Assembly (NCBI RefSeq): GCF_927904885.1
Contig: NZ_CAKMNW010000004.1
Location: 1 to 64,000, forward strand
Origin: Candidatus Nitrotoga sp. M5
GTDB lineage: Bacteria; Pseudomonadota; Gammaproteobacteria; Burkholderiales; Gallionellaceae
Direction: 5' to 3'
DNA: 64,000 bases
Position numbers and translations under genes: made by a program. Positions 56,247-64,000 of this stretch are shown in pieces. How positions within the stretch are numbered: position 1 is the stretch's first letter; each line of letters opens with the position of its first letter. A model generated the notes under the pieces. The model was not told the origin of the DNA, did not search any database, and saw only the letters and a list, made by a program, of their open reading frames with translations.

Positions 56247-57803
56247 ATGAGTAAATCGGAGAAATTACCAGCACTCATTAGTGCGCTGCTCAGCCCAACC
56301 TGCTATGACCACGCAGTAGGAAAGGTACAATTGATCGAAACGCATATTTCTTGGGTGTTACTCACCGGAGAGTATGCATACAAGCTAAAAAAACCGTTGA
56401 ATCTTGGTTTTTTGAATTTCAGTACGCTAGAACAGCGACAGCAAGCATGTGCCGATGAAGTACGTTTGAACCGTCGGCTGGCGACAGAGATTTATATTGG
56501 CGTGGTTACCATCACCGGTAACGCAGATGCGCCGCGTATCGGCGGACAAGGCGATATCATCGAGTATGCCGTAAAAATGCGCCAGTTTCCTATCGATTCC
56601 ACCCTTGACTCTATTGATTTACGCGGCGAATTGACCACTGAGCAGATAGACCAGCTTGCCGCGCGTTTGGCGCATTTCCACCTTACTGAATGTTCCCATA
56701 CCACCGAAAGTAGTTCGTGGGGTGAGCCAGACGCGATAGCACAGTCAGTCTTGGAAAATTTTCACCCGCTAACCAGTCTATTAGAGAGCTCAACAGAAAA
56801 AAATCGTCTAGCGGAATTACAACGCTGGAGTGTAACCGAACACAACCGACTCAAAACAATGATGTGCGAACGCAAGCGTGATGGCTGGGTTCGTGAGTGT
56901 CATGGCGATCTGCATTTGGGCAATTTGGCATGGATGGACGGCAAGTTACTAATTTTCGATTGCATTGAATTTAATTCATCCTTGCGCTGGATAGATGTCA
57001 TCTCGGAAGTTGCATTTTGTTTCATGGACTTGCTACATCGCCAGCACCGTGATTTGGCCATGCGTTTTCTCAATGCCTGGTTGGAAATCAGTGGTGATTA
57101 TGACGGCATCGCACTGTTACGTTATTACGCCGTATACCGCGCATTAGTTCGCGCAAAAGTCGCTGCTTTACGTGCCAAACAATCGGATGACGGTGATGTC
57201 GATACAAGCAACAGTGATGTAAATACCTTTTTGCAACTAGCCGAAAATCTGTCTCAAAATATACCGGTTCAACTCTGGATTACGCACGGCCTCTCTGGTT
57301 CAGGAAAAACCACGCTTACTCAGTCACTGCTACAAAACAAAGAAATGATCCGCTTACGTTCAGATATTGAACGCAAGCGTCTGGCCGGTTTAGGCGCTCT
57401 ATCTCGCAGTCACAGTGAAATTGGAGAGGCACTGTACTCAAAAGAAGCTAGCCACCGTACCTATTCTCACCTGGCGCGTCTAACAGAGATATTGCTGTGC
57501 GCTGGCTATTCTGTAATCATCGATGCAGCTTTCCTCGAATACTGGCAACGAGACTTATTCAGAAACATTGCACAACGACTCGGTGTGTCTTTTCAAATTC
57601 TGGATATAGAGGTGGACTTCGACACGCTACGCGAACGTATCAGCCGCCGTGCTGCACAGGGAAAAGATGCTTCAGAGGCTAATTTACGTGTACTGGAACA
57701 CCAGATCGAATCCGCTCAGGAGTTTAATGCGGACGAACTAGACGTGGTAACCCGAATATATGGAACGTCTGAACCACCCGATCTAAATAAAGGGCGCCTC
57801 TAA
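56247..57803 (+). CDS. Bifunctional aminoglycoside phosphotransferase-like/AAA kinase protein
   Basis: A 518-residue fusion. Residues about 1-330 are an APH-like kinase domain with catalytic loop CHGDLHLGNLAWM and LLIFDCIEFN. Residues about 345-510 are a P-loop kinase domain with Walker A GLSGSGKTTL and a lid region (ERISRRAAQGKDASEA). This fusion is widespread in proteobacteria; its substrate is unknown and it is not evidence of antibiotic resistance. The TAA stop lies inside R2 copy D, so the native C-terminus may have been altered by a few residues. Confidence 0.9.
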   Translation: MSKSEKLPALISALLSPTCYDHAVGKVQLIETHISWVLLTGEYAYKLKKPLNLGFLNFSTLEQRQQACADEVRLNRRLATEIYIGVVTITGNADAPRIGGQGDIIEYAVKMRQFPIDSTLDSIDLRGELTTEQIDQLAARLAHFHLTECSHTTESSSWGEPDAIAQSVLENFHPLTSLLESSTEKNRLAELQRWSVTEHNRLKTMMCERKRDGWVRECHGDLHLGNLAWMDGKLLIFDCIEFNSSLRWIDVISEVAFCFMDLLHRQHRDLAMRFLNAWLEISGDYDGIALLRYYAVYRALVRAKVAALRAKQSDDGDVDTSNSDVNTFLQLAENLSQNIPVQLWITHGLSGSGKTTLTQSLLQNKEMIRLRSDIERKRLAGLGALSRSHSEIGEALYSKEASHRTYSHLARLTEILLCAGYSVIIDAAFLEYWQRDLFRNIAQRLGVSFQILDIEVDFDTLRERISRRAAQGKDASEANLRVLEHQIESAQEFNADELDVVTRIYGTSEPPDLNKGRL

Positions 57804-57968
57804 AAATTCAACTTTGCGAGCAGCTGCTTCACAGCTTGCCTGCATACCCAAAGGCTAGGCAAGCTAAGACGCGAGCAAAAATTGAACGCAGTATCAGTTT
57901 GATATGAAAGTGGTAATTTTTTCGAGTAACGCGGTATTGTGACGAAGATTTGATTTTTACAGGTGACC
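57792..57968 (-). repeat. R2 repeat, copy D
   Basis: Ends GGGCGCCTCTAAAAATTCAA and GATTTTTACAGGTGACC; inner block TTTTTTCGAGTAACGCGGTA. It supplies the stop codon of the upstream APH/AAA gene. The central part holds an imperfect palindrome (GCTTGCCTGC / GGCAAGCT). Confidence 0.72.
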
Positions 57969-58313
57969 TAAAGTAATGGCAACATCAAAGTACAGATATA
58001 TTGGAACGGCACATAATGAGTCAAAACTGGCATATTCCGTCGATATTTTCCAGCCCGATTGCCGCATTAATTTCCACACGCAATTTTTAACAGCAGCTTC
58101 GACAATGTTGTCTATGGTGCCAACACCAGTGAGTGCGAATACACCATTCACAATGCAACAGTAAAATGGGCGTGTTAGTTTAAACTTGAATTAAAGTTGT
58201 GGATGATGGCTATTGCATCGTTATCGCCGATGGAGTTGAAACCGAGGCCGTGTACGTTCGACAACTTTTACATTGCTTCTTTAGCTCAACCCATCAGGCT
58301 ACGCTCTCGTCAA
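57969..58313. other. Intergenic region after R2 copy D
   Basis: About 345 bp with no recognised gene or signal. Confidence 0.3.
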
Positions 58314-59606
58314 TCAGTGGCGAATAAATCGTCGGCTTGCCATTAACGCCAGACTTATCGCGAGCACTAGCAGTAACCAGCGAGGCAATACCGGGATTGG
58401 AATCAAGGGGGAGACGACCGCTACCGGATCACTTATCACACTGTCGGACGGATCTGTGTCGAGTTCGCCGTTGTTGACAAGGGTGTAGGATACTTTTGAG
58501 CCCTCAATGCGTGCCCCCGCAATGGGAGTCCAGATGCCGGAAACTACTTTATAGGCCACTGCTCCGGGGGGAAATTCCTGTCCGAAATCGACTGTAACTT
58601 CCAGCGATTCACTCGGGCTACAGTTAGTCAAGGTGAAATCGACTTCCTTTAGAGAAACAACACCAACAGGTCGGTTTTCCGAGGTAACAGCTGTTGCAGT
58701 CGACGCTGCGATGGTACAAGTCGAACTGGGAGATAGTGGCGTCAGCGTCAGAACTGTGCTGCCAGATTCAAAATTAGTGCGAGACTTCGGAAATGGATCG
58801 TCTTTGTTCAAAATGCCGTCACCGTCCCTGTCGCCATTTTCCAATTGGGTCAGCCGAGTTTTTACTAGCGCTATCTGGGACTTGAGCTGGTTCAGCTGAT
58901 CTTTCCGCCCTTGGAGGACCGAGTGATCTTCAATAGCGCCGACGGTAAGTACATCAGTTGGCCCTGTGGGCTGTGCGACGTGCTTAAGTTTGCGCAATGA
59001 GTCGAGAGTACCGACTGATACACTGCCAGGTACAGGCATACTGCCGCTTCCGATAGTGACACTATCTTCGGCTGTTGCAGAGAGCCTTAGAACGGTGTCC
59101 TCAGTGAACCAGGGAAGGGTACTGCAAATGTTGCCAGAGGGAACAATGAGCGGCTCACCGTAAGGGATCAGTGTGTTAAGCAGCTCAGGGGCATTCGGAA
59201 AAGGTTGAACGACGTCCCCCTCTTCGCAGTCGTAGGCACGGTGTTGACCATCGCTGCGCTTGATTGTGTCTTTGTCGAAAGACATCGCCATGAAGGAAAA
59301 GCGGGAGGGGCCACCATTGGATGAGTCATTGGCTGAGAGTACCCAAGCTTTGGCAAGCACATCTTGGGATGCGGTATTGTAGAGCCGGATTTGAGTATTG
59401 TTCTCTTTCAATTTGACGCTTGAATCACCGAAGTTTTCGGCGCCTCCGATGAGGCAATCGAATCCGGTACAAAGCTTTCCTGTAAGCACCAAATCGTCCG
59501 CAATCAACTGGTCTGCAACACTGTGCATGGGAACAAGTAGGCAGCCAAGCAGCGGCAAAGCCAGCGCAACTGCGCGCTTTGAAGGACATAAATCCATTAT
59601 GGTCAT
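58314..59606 (-). CDS. Secreted surface protein with C-terminal sorting-like anchor
   Basis: A 430-residue exported protein of unknown function. A signal peptide (about 1-31, ending HSVADQ) is followed by DDLVLTGKLCTGFDC, matching the start of the upstream gene's product. Then a coiled coil near 235-260, a DxDxDG calcium-binding motif (GDRDGDGILNKDD), and a beta domain ending in YTLVNNGELDTDPSDSVISDP, which resembles choice-of-anchor U repeats. The C-terminus has a helix flanked by PVLPRW and RRF, like IPTL/PEP-CTERM-type sorting signals. It begins 2 bp after the upstream gene stops, so the two are one operon. Confidence 0.7.
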   Translation of the reverse strand: MTIMDLCPSKRAVALALPLLGCLLVPMHSVADQLIADDLVLTGKLCTGFDCLIGGAENFGDSSVKLKENNTQIRLYNTASQDVLAKAWVLSANDSSNGGPSRFSFMAMSFDKDTIKRSDGQHRAYDCEEGDVVQPFPNAPELLNTLIPYGEPLIVPSGNICSTLPWFTEDTVLRLSATAEDSVTIGSGSMPVPGSVSVGTLDSLRKLKHVAQPTGPTDVLTVGAIEDHSVLQGRKDQLNQLKSQIALVKTRLTQLENGDRDGDGILNKDDPFPKSRTNFESGSTVLTLTPLSPSSTCTIAASTATAVTSENRPVGVVSLKEVDFTLTNCSPSESLEVTVDFGQEFPPGAVAYKVVSGIWTPIAGARIEGSKVSYTLVNNGELDTDPSDSVISDPVAVVSPLIPIPVLPRWLLLVLAISLALMASRRFIRH

Positions 59607-59608
59607 TA

Positions 59609-60226
59609 TTAATCCCCCAGTGCGCTTTCGAGTGCCGTGAGGCGGTCAAGTAGATCGTTCATTTCCATCTGGAGAGTATCAATTTCGCCATCGAGTTCAG
59701 CGCGATCCTGAACCAACTGTGCGCCAAAGTTCGTATTGACGACGGCAATATAGTCATCCAATTGACCCTTGGTGGCGGCATCGGTGGCGTCAACGCCATC
59801 ATCTACATAGGAGATCCGACGTTCACTGCCGGTAGTGCCAACGGAAACAGCACCCGGCTCTACACTGGAGCCAGCACCGAGTACAACTGACGACCCGGGA
59901 CCAGACTCCAATATCAGTACATTCTCGCCGCCGCTCACATCCTTTATAACAAACTGCGGAGCACCGTTAGCACCTGTATTTGCAATGCCTATTGACCAAT
60001 CATTGCTAGGAAAATCTGCGGAAGTGCTGGTGTCCTCGAGTTTGATCAGCGGGTCGCTGGCCTTGATGCGAATGGTGTCTAATTCAAATTCCTCTCCGTC
60101 TGCGCAGGAGGTTCCGACACAGAGTAAGCCATCGATGATGAGGTCGTCATTGATAACTTCATCGGCAAATGATGTGCCGCTTAACAGCAGGATTGATACA
60201 AAACCTGTGGTTAAAATTCTTTTCAT
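59609..60226 (-). CDS. Secreted protein with coiled-coil C-terminus, paralogue of the next gene
   Basis: A 205-residue exported protein: signal peptide MKRILTTGFVSILLLSGTSFADE, then NDDLIIDGLLCVGTSC, a beta-rich body (KLEDTSTSADFPSNDWSIGI, QFVIKDVSGGENVLILESG), SVGTTGSERRISYVDDG and a C-terminal coiled coil (DTLQMEMNDLLDRLTALES). The beta body plus coiled coil resembles trimeric tail-fibre or adhesin tips in general style, but no family is assigned. Shares its N-terminal region and SVGT block with the downstream protein and lacks the anchor. Confidence 0.7.
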   Translation of the reverse strand: MKRILTTGFVSILLLSGTSFADEVINDDLIIDGLLCVGTSCADGEEFELDTIRIKASDPLIKLEDTSTSADFPSNDWSIGIANTGANGAPQFVIKDVSGGENVLILESGPGSSVVLGAGSSVEPGAVSVGTTGSERRISYVDDGVDATDAATKGQLDDYIAVVNTNFGAQLVQDRAELDGEIDTLQMEMNDLLDRLTALESALGD

Positions 60227-61027
60227 CGCTTTACCTCTTCCCTAGTGTAATAGTTGTCTTGCTTATAAATGTGGAAATAACGCGGCGGGATTCTACGGAC
60301 TTCCATGCGTGCTGTCACATTTCAGTCTCCTTTCTCCCGTCCTTGTAACGGCCTATAGTCAGATTTTTTTACCTGACATATTATGCATTTCGAGCCCGCC
60401 AGATTTAGCTGTATAAATGAAGCCCAACCCACTGCGCATTATTCAGCTCAACCTCGCTAAAATATTTCAAATGTAACATCAGGCTATAACTGTGATTCCA
60501 AGACTTGACCATTCGTCCGACCATGTGTGCTAATGAAGAATAAATCAATAAGTTTATTATTAATCAAGTAACTTGACCCATTATTTTTACCGTAGATACT
60601 GAATTCTATACCGGAGTACATGCCTAGGCACATCCTCGAACGCAAGCAGATAAATGTCGATGTTGACATGCTGAAGTTGTGGTGCAGGAATGTCATGCTG
60701 CACCACAGCCGACCCCATGAAAGAGGTCGCCAAAATGATCCGCAGTCACTTCGATAGCATCGCTGCCTGAATTCAGACCAGACAAACCAATGGCTTCATT
60801 GATACGCTCAATGGATTACTCCAGACCGCGAAACGGAAAGCCTGCGGCAGTTTCAACATCAACACCATGCGGACGTTGGTATTCCACATCGCTGGCAAGC
60901 TGGATTTCAAGAAGTTCTATGCACATGCTGCATAACCCACTCGAAATTTACAAAAGCAAATTTATAGCAGATGAGATTTGCATTGCTATCTAACAATGCA
61001 TGTCAGCTCAAGTCTGTACTACTACAT
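60227..61027. other. Intergenic region with an IS remnant
   Basis: About 800 bp. The only recognised content is the ISL3-type transposase remnant at 60663-60935. Promoter of the secreted-protein pair should lie near 60240-60330. Confidence 0.4.
60663..60935 (+). pseudogene. ISL3-family transposase C-terminal remnant
   Basis: Translation gives a C-terminal piece of an ISL3-type transposase: MKEVAKMIRSHFDSIAA, an in-frame TGA where Trp is expected, then QTRQTNGFIDTLNGLLQTAK and RTLVFHIAGKLDFKKFYAHAA before a TAA. Further upstream LKLWCRNVMLHHSR reads in another frame, so there is at least one frameshift as well. The rest of the element is gone. Confidence 0.65.
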
Positions 61028-62803
61028 TTAAGGGTACAGCTCCGGTAGTGTGTTTTTTTTCTCCGGAGAAGTCGTTTGTGCAAGAGGTACGGGTAGTGAA
61101 AGTGCAAGGTCTTCACCATGCCATTTACTGCCTGTATAGCAGGCGCGATCCAGTTGCCGGAGCGCCTGTATGAGTTTGGTGTCATCCAGACGACGGGATA
61201 ACGCATTAAGTCCGTATGGTATATCTTCAGGCCATACCGCGCTGGCCCACGCAAGTAGTTGCTGGCGCGCGGCATGCGGGTCGTTGTCGCTGCACGCACG
61301 TTTAAAAGCTTTGAAGGCACTGGCAGCTTGAATGCTGCTGGTCTGAGCATTGTCCGGCATTTTTTTACCAATGAGATTTGCTGGCTGTGCATGATGGACG
61401 CGCTGGCGTTCACGCCACCAGGCCGCAGTTGTGCCCACCCAGAGCAGGCCCAGCGCCAGGCTAATCCACCTCCATGTCTGGGTATTGGCAATCCCGATTG
61501 ACTGTTCAATGGAACTAGCCTGAGAAGCAGAGTCATTCTGAATCAAATTTTCCTGTTTTGCCGGCGGTGGAATTACCGCACTGCTTGAACCGGCGAGGGC
61601 AGGAAGAACATCAAATGAGCGTGCTGGCAACATGGCTTCGTGCCGGGTGTTGTGCTGCGTATCCCACCAGCCAATCCGTATGGCTGGCAGCTCATAGTGG
61701 CCCGGACGCATGGCTATCAGCGCGATATCCTGGTCGCGACTACCAAGTACCGTTTCGCCTTGGAGGCTGTCTGCTACAGTGGATCTGTCCGGATAGACCT
61801 TGATGCCGTCGGGCACGGACATGATGGTATTGAGCTCCGGCAATTGCTCACCGGTCAGCCCCAATGCTTCGAGACGCAGATGACGTGTGATCGGTTCACC
61901 CACATGGATCTGCGTCACATCCGGGCGCCAGGTTTCTTCGAGTGTCACTTTTTGTGCGGGCAGCCAGTTTGCGCTGTCCGCGCTGTCTGGGCGTGGCAGA
62001 ACATTCAATTCAACGGGCTTGGCATGCAGACGCAGGGGACGTGTCGAATTCATAATGCCGCCAAAAGGCATTTGACTGAACAGATTTCCAAACATCCGGT
62101 TGTTCCTGCCTGTGTCCTGCACTTGGGCGTTGAGCACCGGCCCGTTCAGACTGAGTTTGCCGCTACGCTGAGGAAACAACAGGTATTTGCGTTCAACAAC
62201 ATGGTAACTACGGCCATTGCGCACTTCATCCATCTGCCTGTCCTTGCCAAGTTGCTTGACGAGCACATTGCTGCTGGCCGGTAAATCCAGGCTGGCCTGA
62301 TAGAGGGCCTGGTCCGTGTAGAGCCGAACCGTCAGCACGACAGCTGCCTGAACATAGGGTTGTTTCTGGTCCAGCGTTGAAGTGAGGAACACCTGCTGCG
62401 ATGTATCGCTTGTCGCTTCAGCACCTTCTCCGGTTGCACCCCCGCTTCCGCCCACCGTCAGTTCGAGCGCCGCAGATTGCTGACCGCCCCATTCCAGCGG
62501 CGGTATCTGTATCTTGCCATCGTGCTTGGGCGCGAGCAGGACATTGACTTGGGACAGGGAAGATAAATGCCCGTTTATGATTTGGACTTTGGAGCCGCTA
62601 CTACTGCGGAGGATGTCGAAATCGCGCTTGAGTGGACCGAGATCGGGCTGGCTACCGGTGCTGCCTTCATGTTGAAGAAGTAACTGTACCGTTTCACCGG
62701 ATGCAACGTGGCTCCTTTCCACCGACGCCGTCACTGCCGCCCATGCGGACAGGCTGATACAGCAGGCAATCAGGGCGGCAGAAATGCGATACCCAGTTTT
62801 CAT
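61028..62803 (-). CDS. batD: Aerotolerance-type protein BatD
   Basis: A 591-residue exported membrane protein. Signal peptide (about 1-23, ending AWAAV), periplasmic beta domains (SVERSHVASGETVQLLLQHE at the start), a Gly-rich linker near 125-135, one membrane helix near 445-465 (WRWISLALGLLWVGTTAAWW) and a cytoplasmic C-terminal domain. Part of the Bat complex with BatB and the TPR protein; named for aerotolerance in Bacteroides, its proteobacterial role is unclear. Starts with an ATGA overlap with the upstream gene. Confidence 0.9.
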   Translation of the reverse strand: MKTGYRISAALIACCISLSAWAAVTASVERSHVASGETVQLLLQHEGSTGSQPDLGPLKRDFDILRSSSGSKVQIINGHLSSLSQVNVLLAPKHDGKIQIPPLEWGGQQSAALELTVGGSGGATGEGAEATSDTSQQVFLTSTLDQKQPYVQAAVVLTVRLYTDQALYQASLDLPASSNVLVKQLGKDRQMDEVRNGRSYHVVERKYLLFPQRSGKLSLNGPVLNAQVQDTGRNNRMFGNLFSQMPFGGIMNSTRPLRLHAKPVELNVLPRPDSADSANWLPAQKVTLEETWRPDVTQIHVGEPITRHLRLEALGLTGEQLPELNTIMSVPDGIKVYPDRSTVADSLQGETVLGSRDQDIALIAMRPGHYELPAIRIGWWDTQHNTRHEAMLPARSFDVLPALAGSSSAVIPPPAKQENLIQNDSASQASSIEQSIGIANTQTWRWISLALGLLWVGTTAAWWRERQRVHHAQPANLIGKKMPDNAQTSSIQAASAFKAFKRACSDNDPHAARQQLLAWASAVWPEDIPYGLNALSRRLDDTKLIQALRQLDRACYTGSKWHGEDLALSLPVPLAQTTSPEKKNTLPELYP

Positions 62804-63765
62804 TGTTGTGCTTCCCGTTGTCTCATCAGGTGTTTAATCATAAATTTGCGCTGCAGCAAGCCGCCCGGGTCGTCCGGGATACTACGCAACCATTGCTCCT
62901 GTACAATCTGCTGTTCGGTCTTTCGAGCAGTGGCTGGCTTTGCTGTGGTAGTGTTTGCTTCATCGCCCATTCCCGTGCCGTTTTTCCCATCAGCTGTGGG
63001 CTTGACGAAGCTCGCTTCAGCATCGCGCCGAGCTTGTTCGGCATCATCTTTTGCACGAATTTGCTGACCAGCAGCCTGTCCAGATTGTGCAGCGCTTTTT
63101 TCAGTCGATTGCGCCTGCTGGCCGCTTGTCTGCTTACTCTCCTGGGGCTTTCCATTCAGGGCCTGGTCGTTCTGATTATTGTCGTCCTGAGATTTTCCGC
63201 CTTCTTTGTCCGACTGTTCTGGCTTGTTCTGTGCGGAAGAATCCTTACCCATACTCGGCTTATTATCCGACTGGCTTGACTTTCCCTCCTGGCTATTCTG
63301 GTCACCCTGCTTGTCTTGCTTGCCTTCCTTTTTGCCATCTTCTGATTTTTTGCCGTCAGCATTCTGTTGTTGCGGCGGCTGCTGTTCCAGAGCCTTGGCC
63401 ACCAGTTCGCGGTTATGACGTGCATCTTGATTATCCGGATCACTCTTCAATGCGGCATCATATGCTTCAAGTGCACGATGCAGATCACCCACATGAGCGA
63501 GTGCATTACCACGGTTGTAATCTGCTTCGCTATCGTGCAGATTTTCCAGATCATGTATGGCACCTTGATAGTCCCCCGCTTTCAGTTTGGCGTAAGCTTT
63601 GCGCCGCGGGTCGGCATACTCCTTGGCCGCGTTGCTTGCGTCACCTTGCTTTAACAACGCTTCGCCCCGCTGGTCGGCGTTAAACCACAACTTAGACCAG
63701 AAATCGCTGGCCTGTGCAGACAGCATAAATGCAAGCAGGCTAAGTGCGAGCACGATGCGCATCAT
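62800..63765 (-). CDS. batC: TPR protein of the bat operon (BatC-like)
   Basis: A 321-residue protein from ATG 63765, which overlaps the batB stop as ATGA; the frame is open to 63840. Signal or anchor peptide MMRIVLALSLLAFMLSAQA, TPR repeats near 30-130 (YAKLKAGDYQGAIHDLENL; GDLHRALEAYDAALKSDPDN), then a long low-complexity tract of Gln, Lys, Ser, Asp and Gly (about 130-265) and a conserved C-terminal end (EQWLRSIPDDPGGLLQRKF). Likely anchored in the membrane and part of the Bat complex. Confidence 0.88.
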   Translation of the reverse strand: MMRIVLALSLLAFMLSAQASDFWSKLWFNADQRGEALLKQGDASNAAKEYADPRRKAYAKLKAGDYQGAIHDLENLHDSEADYNRGNALAHVGDLHRALEAYDAALKSDPDNQDARHNRELVAKALEQQPPQQQNADGKKSEDGKKEGKQDKQGDQNSQEGKSSQSDNKPSMGKDSSAQNKPEQSDKEGGKSQDDNNQNDQALNGKPQESKQTSGQQAQSTEKSAAQSGQAAGQQIRAKDDAEQARRDAEASFVKPTADGKNGTGMGDEANTTTAKPATARKTEQQIVQEQWLRSIPDDPGGLLQRKFMIKHLMRQREAQQ

Positions 63766-64000
63766 AGCCAGCTCCTCCGCGCCAGCAGGCTTGTCAGCAG
63801 CAACAGTATGGGCAACAGCCACACACCATCGTCGCGCCAATGCGAAACCTCAATACCTTGTGCCGCAATTGCACTGCCGGTCGAATGCTGCATCACTTGC
63901 AAGTCAGTGACCAGGTTAGTCAATTGTGCAAGATCGACGTAGCTGCCTCCCCCGACTTTGGCTAACTGCTGAAGTTGATCTATATCGAGCCGGGCCAGTT
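63762..64000 (-). CDS. batB: VWA-domain protein BatB, C-terminal part (runs off the window)
   Basis: The last 79 codons of a gene continuing beyond the window. It encodes LDIDQLQQLAKVGGGSYVDL, typical of the end of a von Willebrand A domain in BatB, and a C-terminal membrane helix (GVWLLPILLLLTSLLARR). It is the upstream partner of batC and batD, with a 4-bp overlap to batC. Confidence 0.8.
   Translation of the reverse strand, partial: LARLDIDQLQQLAKVGGGSYVDLAQLTNLVTDLQVMQHSTGSAIAAQGIEVSHWRDDGVWLLPILLLLTSLLARRSWL

Noticed and set aside
56247..57803. Aminoglycoside resistance gene
   Set aside because: The APH-like domain is part of a common housekeeping fusion with a P-loop kinase; nothing points to drug modification.

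Overview
The window looks like chromosomal DNA of a betaproteobacterium, probably of the Nitrosomonadales/Gallionellaceae type. Supporting evidence is the purE-purC pair, the yejABEF peptide importer, lolCD, ygfZ, mltD, the bat operon, a CysM-type cysteine synthase, moderate GC, and AT-rich intergenic DNA full of small inverted-repeat elements. The genus cannot be fixed from sequence alone. No rRNA, tRNA or CRISPR array was seen.

Layout. 1-6.3 kb: redox and detoxification genes (HAD hydrolase, a DsbA-NhaA fusion antiporter, a FrnE-type DsbA protein, an AhpD-like protein divergent from a TetR regulator, a YghU glutathione transferase), with the stump of a lost short-chain dehydrogenase. 6.4-22.0 kb: an accessory island bracketed by two direct copies of a 172-bp inverted-repeat element. 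In order it carries a recombinase-in-trio (RIT) element with 36-bp terminal inverted repeats, a four-cassette chromosomal integron with its own integron integrase, a three-gene Detocs-type anti-phage operon (dtcA-dtcB-dtcC), and a PrlF/YhaV toxin-antitoxin pair. 22.0-25.2 kb: a MacAB/DevBCA-like ABC exporter operon. 25.5-41.5 kb: housekeeping genes (yheS, cysM, a ComEA-like protein, yihY, lolC-lolD, purE-purC, psiE, sua5, ylqF, mltD) and a secreted lone Cache-domain protein. 41.9-50.0 kb: the Yej peptide importer, with yejA set apart from yejBEF. 50.1-57.8 kb: ygfZ, a GNAT protein, an L,D-transpeptidase, tadA, a methyltransferase, a c-type cytochrome and an APH/AAA kinase. 58.3-60.2 kb: two tandem related secreted proteins of unknown function. 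61.0-64.0 kb: the end of a bat operon (batB partial, TPR protein, batD).

The most notable system is the Detocs operon. A large sensor kinase, a stand-alone receiver and a receiver-nucleosidase fusion are joined by two ATGA overlaps. By family knowledge the sensor would phosphorylate the effector on infection, the effector would destroy ATP, and the stand-alone receiver would buffer leak phosphorylation. It sits beside integron cassettes, two of which encode proteins with HEPN-like Arg-x(4-6)-His motifs, and a toxin-antitoxin pair, so the island reads as a compact defence and mobility island.

Three repeat families shape the non-coding DNA. R1 (172 bp, 2 copies) brackets the island. R2 (about 178 bp, 4 copies plus solo ends) abuts genes and has supplied a start codon to one and a stop codon to another. 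R3 (123 bp, 2 inverted copies) flanks the integron-Detocs segment.
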